The notes below the pieces were generated by a model that was given only the letters and a program-made list of their open reading frames with translations, made no database searches and had not been told where the DNA came from. A program made the position numbers and the translations under genes. DNA of 33,740 nt from Lachnospiraceae bacterium (lineage in GTDB: Bacteria > Bacillota > Clostridia > Lachnospirales > Lachnospiraceae): assembly GCA_017532145.1 (NCBI GenBank), contig JAFXJR010000115.1, positions 1-33,740 of the forward strand, in the 5' to 3' direction. Positions 33,243-33,740 of this stretch are shown here, in pieces. The stretch's first letter is position 1; each line of letters opens with the position of its first letter.

Positions 33243-33710
33243 GCATCTTTCTCGGAATTACGCATTTTTCAGCAACCAAGTATGCAAGAGTGGTATAGCC
33301 TATCCACTTCTGGTCAGGCACAAAGGATTCCATACAGGAACACCGCTGACTTTCATAGAGATGGATACATCCTGCAGAACACAGGACACGAAGCAGAAGA
33401 AATCTCCTTCGTGGTGTGTGATGTTAACTCTGAACAGAAGAGGTTGCAAGTTGAATTTTTGATTTTGGAGCAGATTTTTTATATGAACCACTAAAAATGA
33501 GCAGGATTGGCTTTATGCCATAGACCAAAAACAGAGAAATAACAGTAAAGATGCACAAATTTACTATCCAAGCACACAAAACAAAGTTCTCTTGCCCCTG
33601 TGAGAGCCTGTGTTGCCCCTGTGTGCAATTTTAAGAGCGAAGTCGAGGTAGTTACCTATAATGGAAAATTTGAGCCTTATTGGGGAAATGTGAAAGACAT
33701 GATTACTTAA
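33243..33710 (+). pseudogene. Frameshifted remnant of an unrecognised plus-strand gene
   Basis: Three consecutive frames read like one protein. Frame 1 (33243-33494) includes FQQPSMQEWYSLSTSGQAQ, YILQNTGHEAEEISFVV and NSEQKRLQVEFLILEQIFYM. Frame 2 (about 33490-33603) gives TKNEQDWLYAIDQKQRNNSK then AQIYYPSTQNKVLLPL. Frame 1 again (about 33633-33710) gives EVEVVTYNGKFEPYWGNVKDMIT and a stop. Composition is protein-like in each piece, and there is no start codon context. I do not recognise the family. The 5' part is missing at the IS110 boundary. The remaining 30 bases of the window show nothing I can identify. Confidence 0.5.
33592..33623 (+). repeat. 11-bp direct repeat with 21-bp period inside a nested hairpin
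   Basis: TTGCCCCTGTG occurs at 33592-33602 and 33613-33623. The first copy sits in a small stem-loop (CTCT...AGAG), and the pair lies between GCACACA (33572-33578) and TGTGTGC (33620-33626). It coincides with the second frame break of the gene remnant. Confidence 0.5.
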
Positions 33711-33740
33711 GATAACGCCAAAATAAGTAGGGTCGAAAAT

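Noticed and set aside
33208-33462. Intact small plus-strand gene of 84 codons beside the IS110 transposase
   Set aside because: The other frame over the same bases reads far more like a protein and continues across frameshifts, so this frame is a shadow.
1-33740. CRISPR array, tRNA or rRNA genes
   Set aside because: No regularly spaced direct repeats were found, and no cloverleaf or rRNA-like segments were recognised on either strand.

Overview
The window looks like a chromosomal segment of a Gram-positive, low-to-moderate GC member of the Clostridia. The gene order (an rsmH-ftsL-PBP-PBP-mraY-murD-ftsW cluster and a priA-def-fmt-rsmB-rlmN-stp-prkC-rsgA cluster) and the protein sequences fit Lachnospiraceae best. 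The genus is not assigned. Almost every gene up to about 27.7 kb is on the minus strand, so transcription runs from high to low coordinates.

Positions 1-10.5 kb hold the division and cell wall (dcw) cluster. In transcription order it is rsmH, an ftsL-like gene, two consecutive class B penicillin-binding proteins, mraY, murD, ftsW and the 5' part of murA. A clear sigma-A promoter and a 10-bp leader hairpin precede rsmH, and no mraZ is present. A perfect 16-bp inverted repeat covers the annotated start codon of the second PBP.

Positions 10.5-24.7 kb hold ychF and then a long housekeeping operon. In transcription order the operon is murE, priA, def, fmt, a YugP-type membrane zinc peptidase, rsmB, rlmN, PP2C phosphatase, PASTA kinase and rsgA. 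The operon joins peptidoglycan precursor synthesis, replication restart, initiator-Met processing, rRNA modification, cell-wall-responsive Ser/Thr signalling and 30S maturation. A 90-bp element with terminal inverted repeats sits between rsgA and ychF.

Positions 24.9-27.7 kb carry a PfkB-family sugar-phosphate kinase and recJ.

Positions 27.8-33.7 kb are an accessory, AT-richer island. It holds one Rpn-family nuclease gene and a broken second copy. The broken copy is fused to the 3' end of a SUKH-type immunity gene and carries a degraded copy of the 90-bp element. The island also has a 116-bp long-hairpin element, a decayed ABC transporter, an orphan toxin-tip fragment with a coupled small gene (candidate immunity gene), an IS110-family transposase and a frameshifted plus-strand gene remnant. 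I see no tRNA, rRNA or CRISPR. No clearly new multi-gene system stands out. The most interesting signals are the start-codon hairpin, the mobile palindromic elements and the decaying toxin/immunity and nuclease island.
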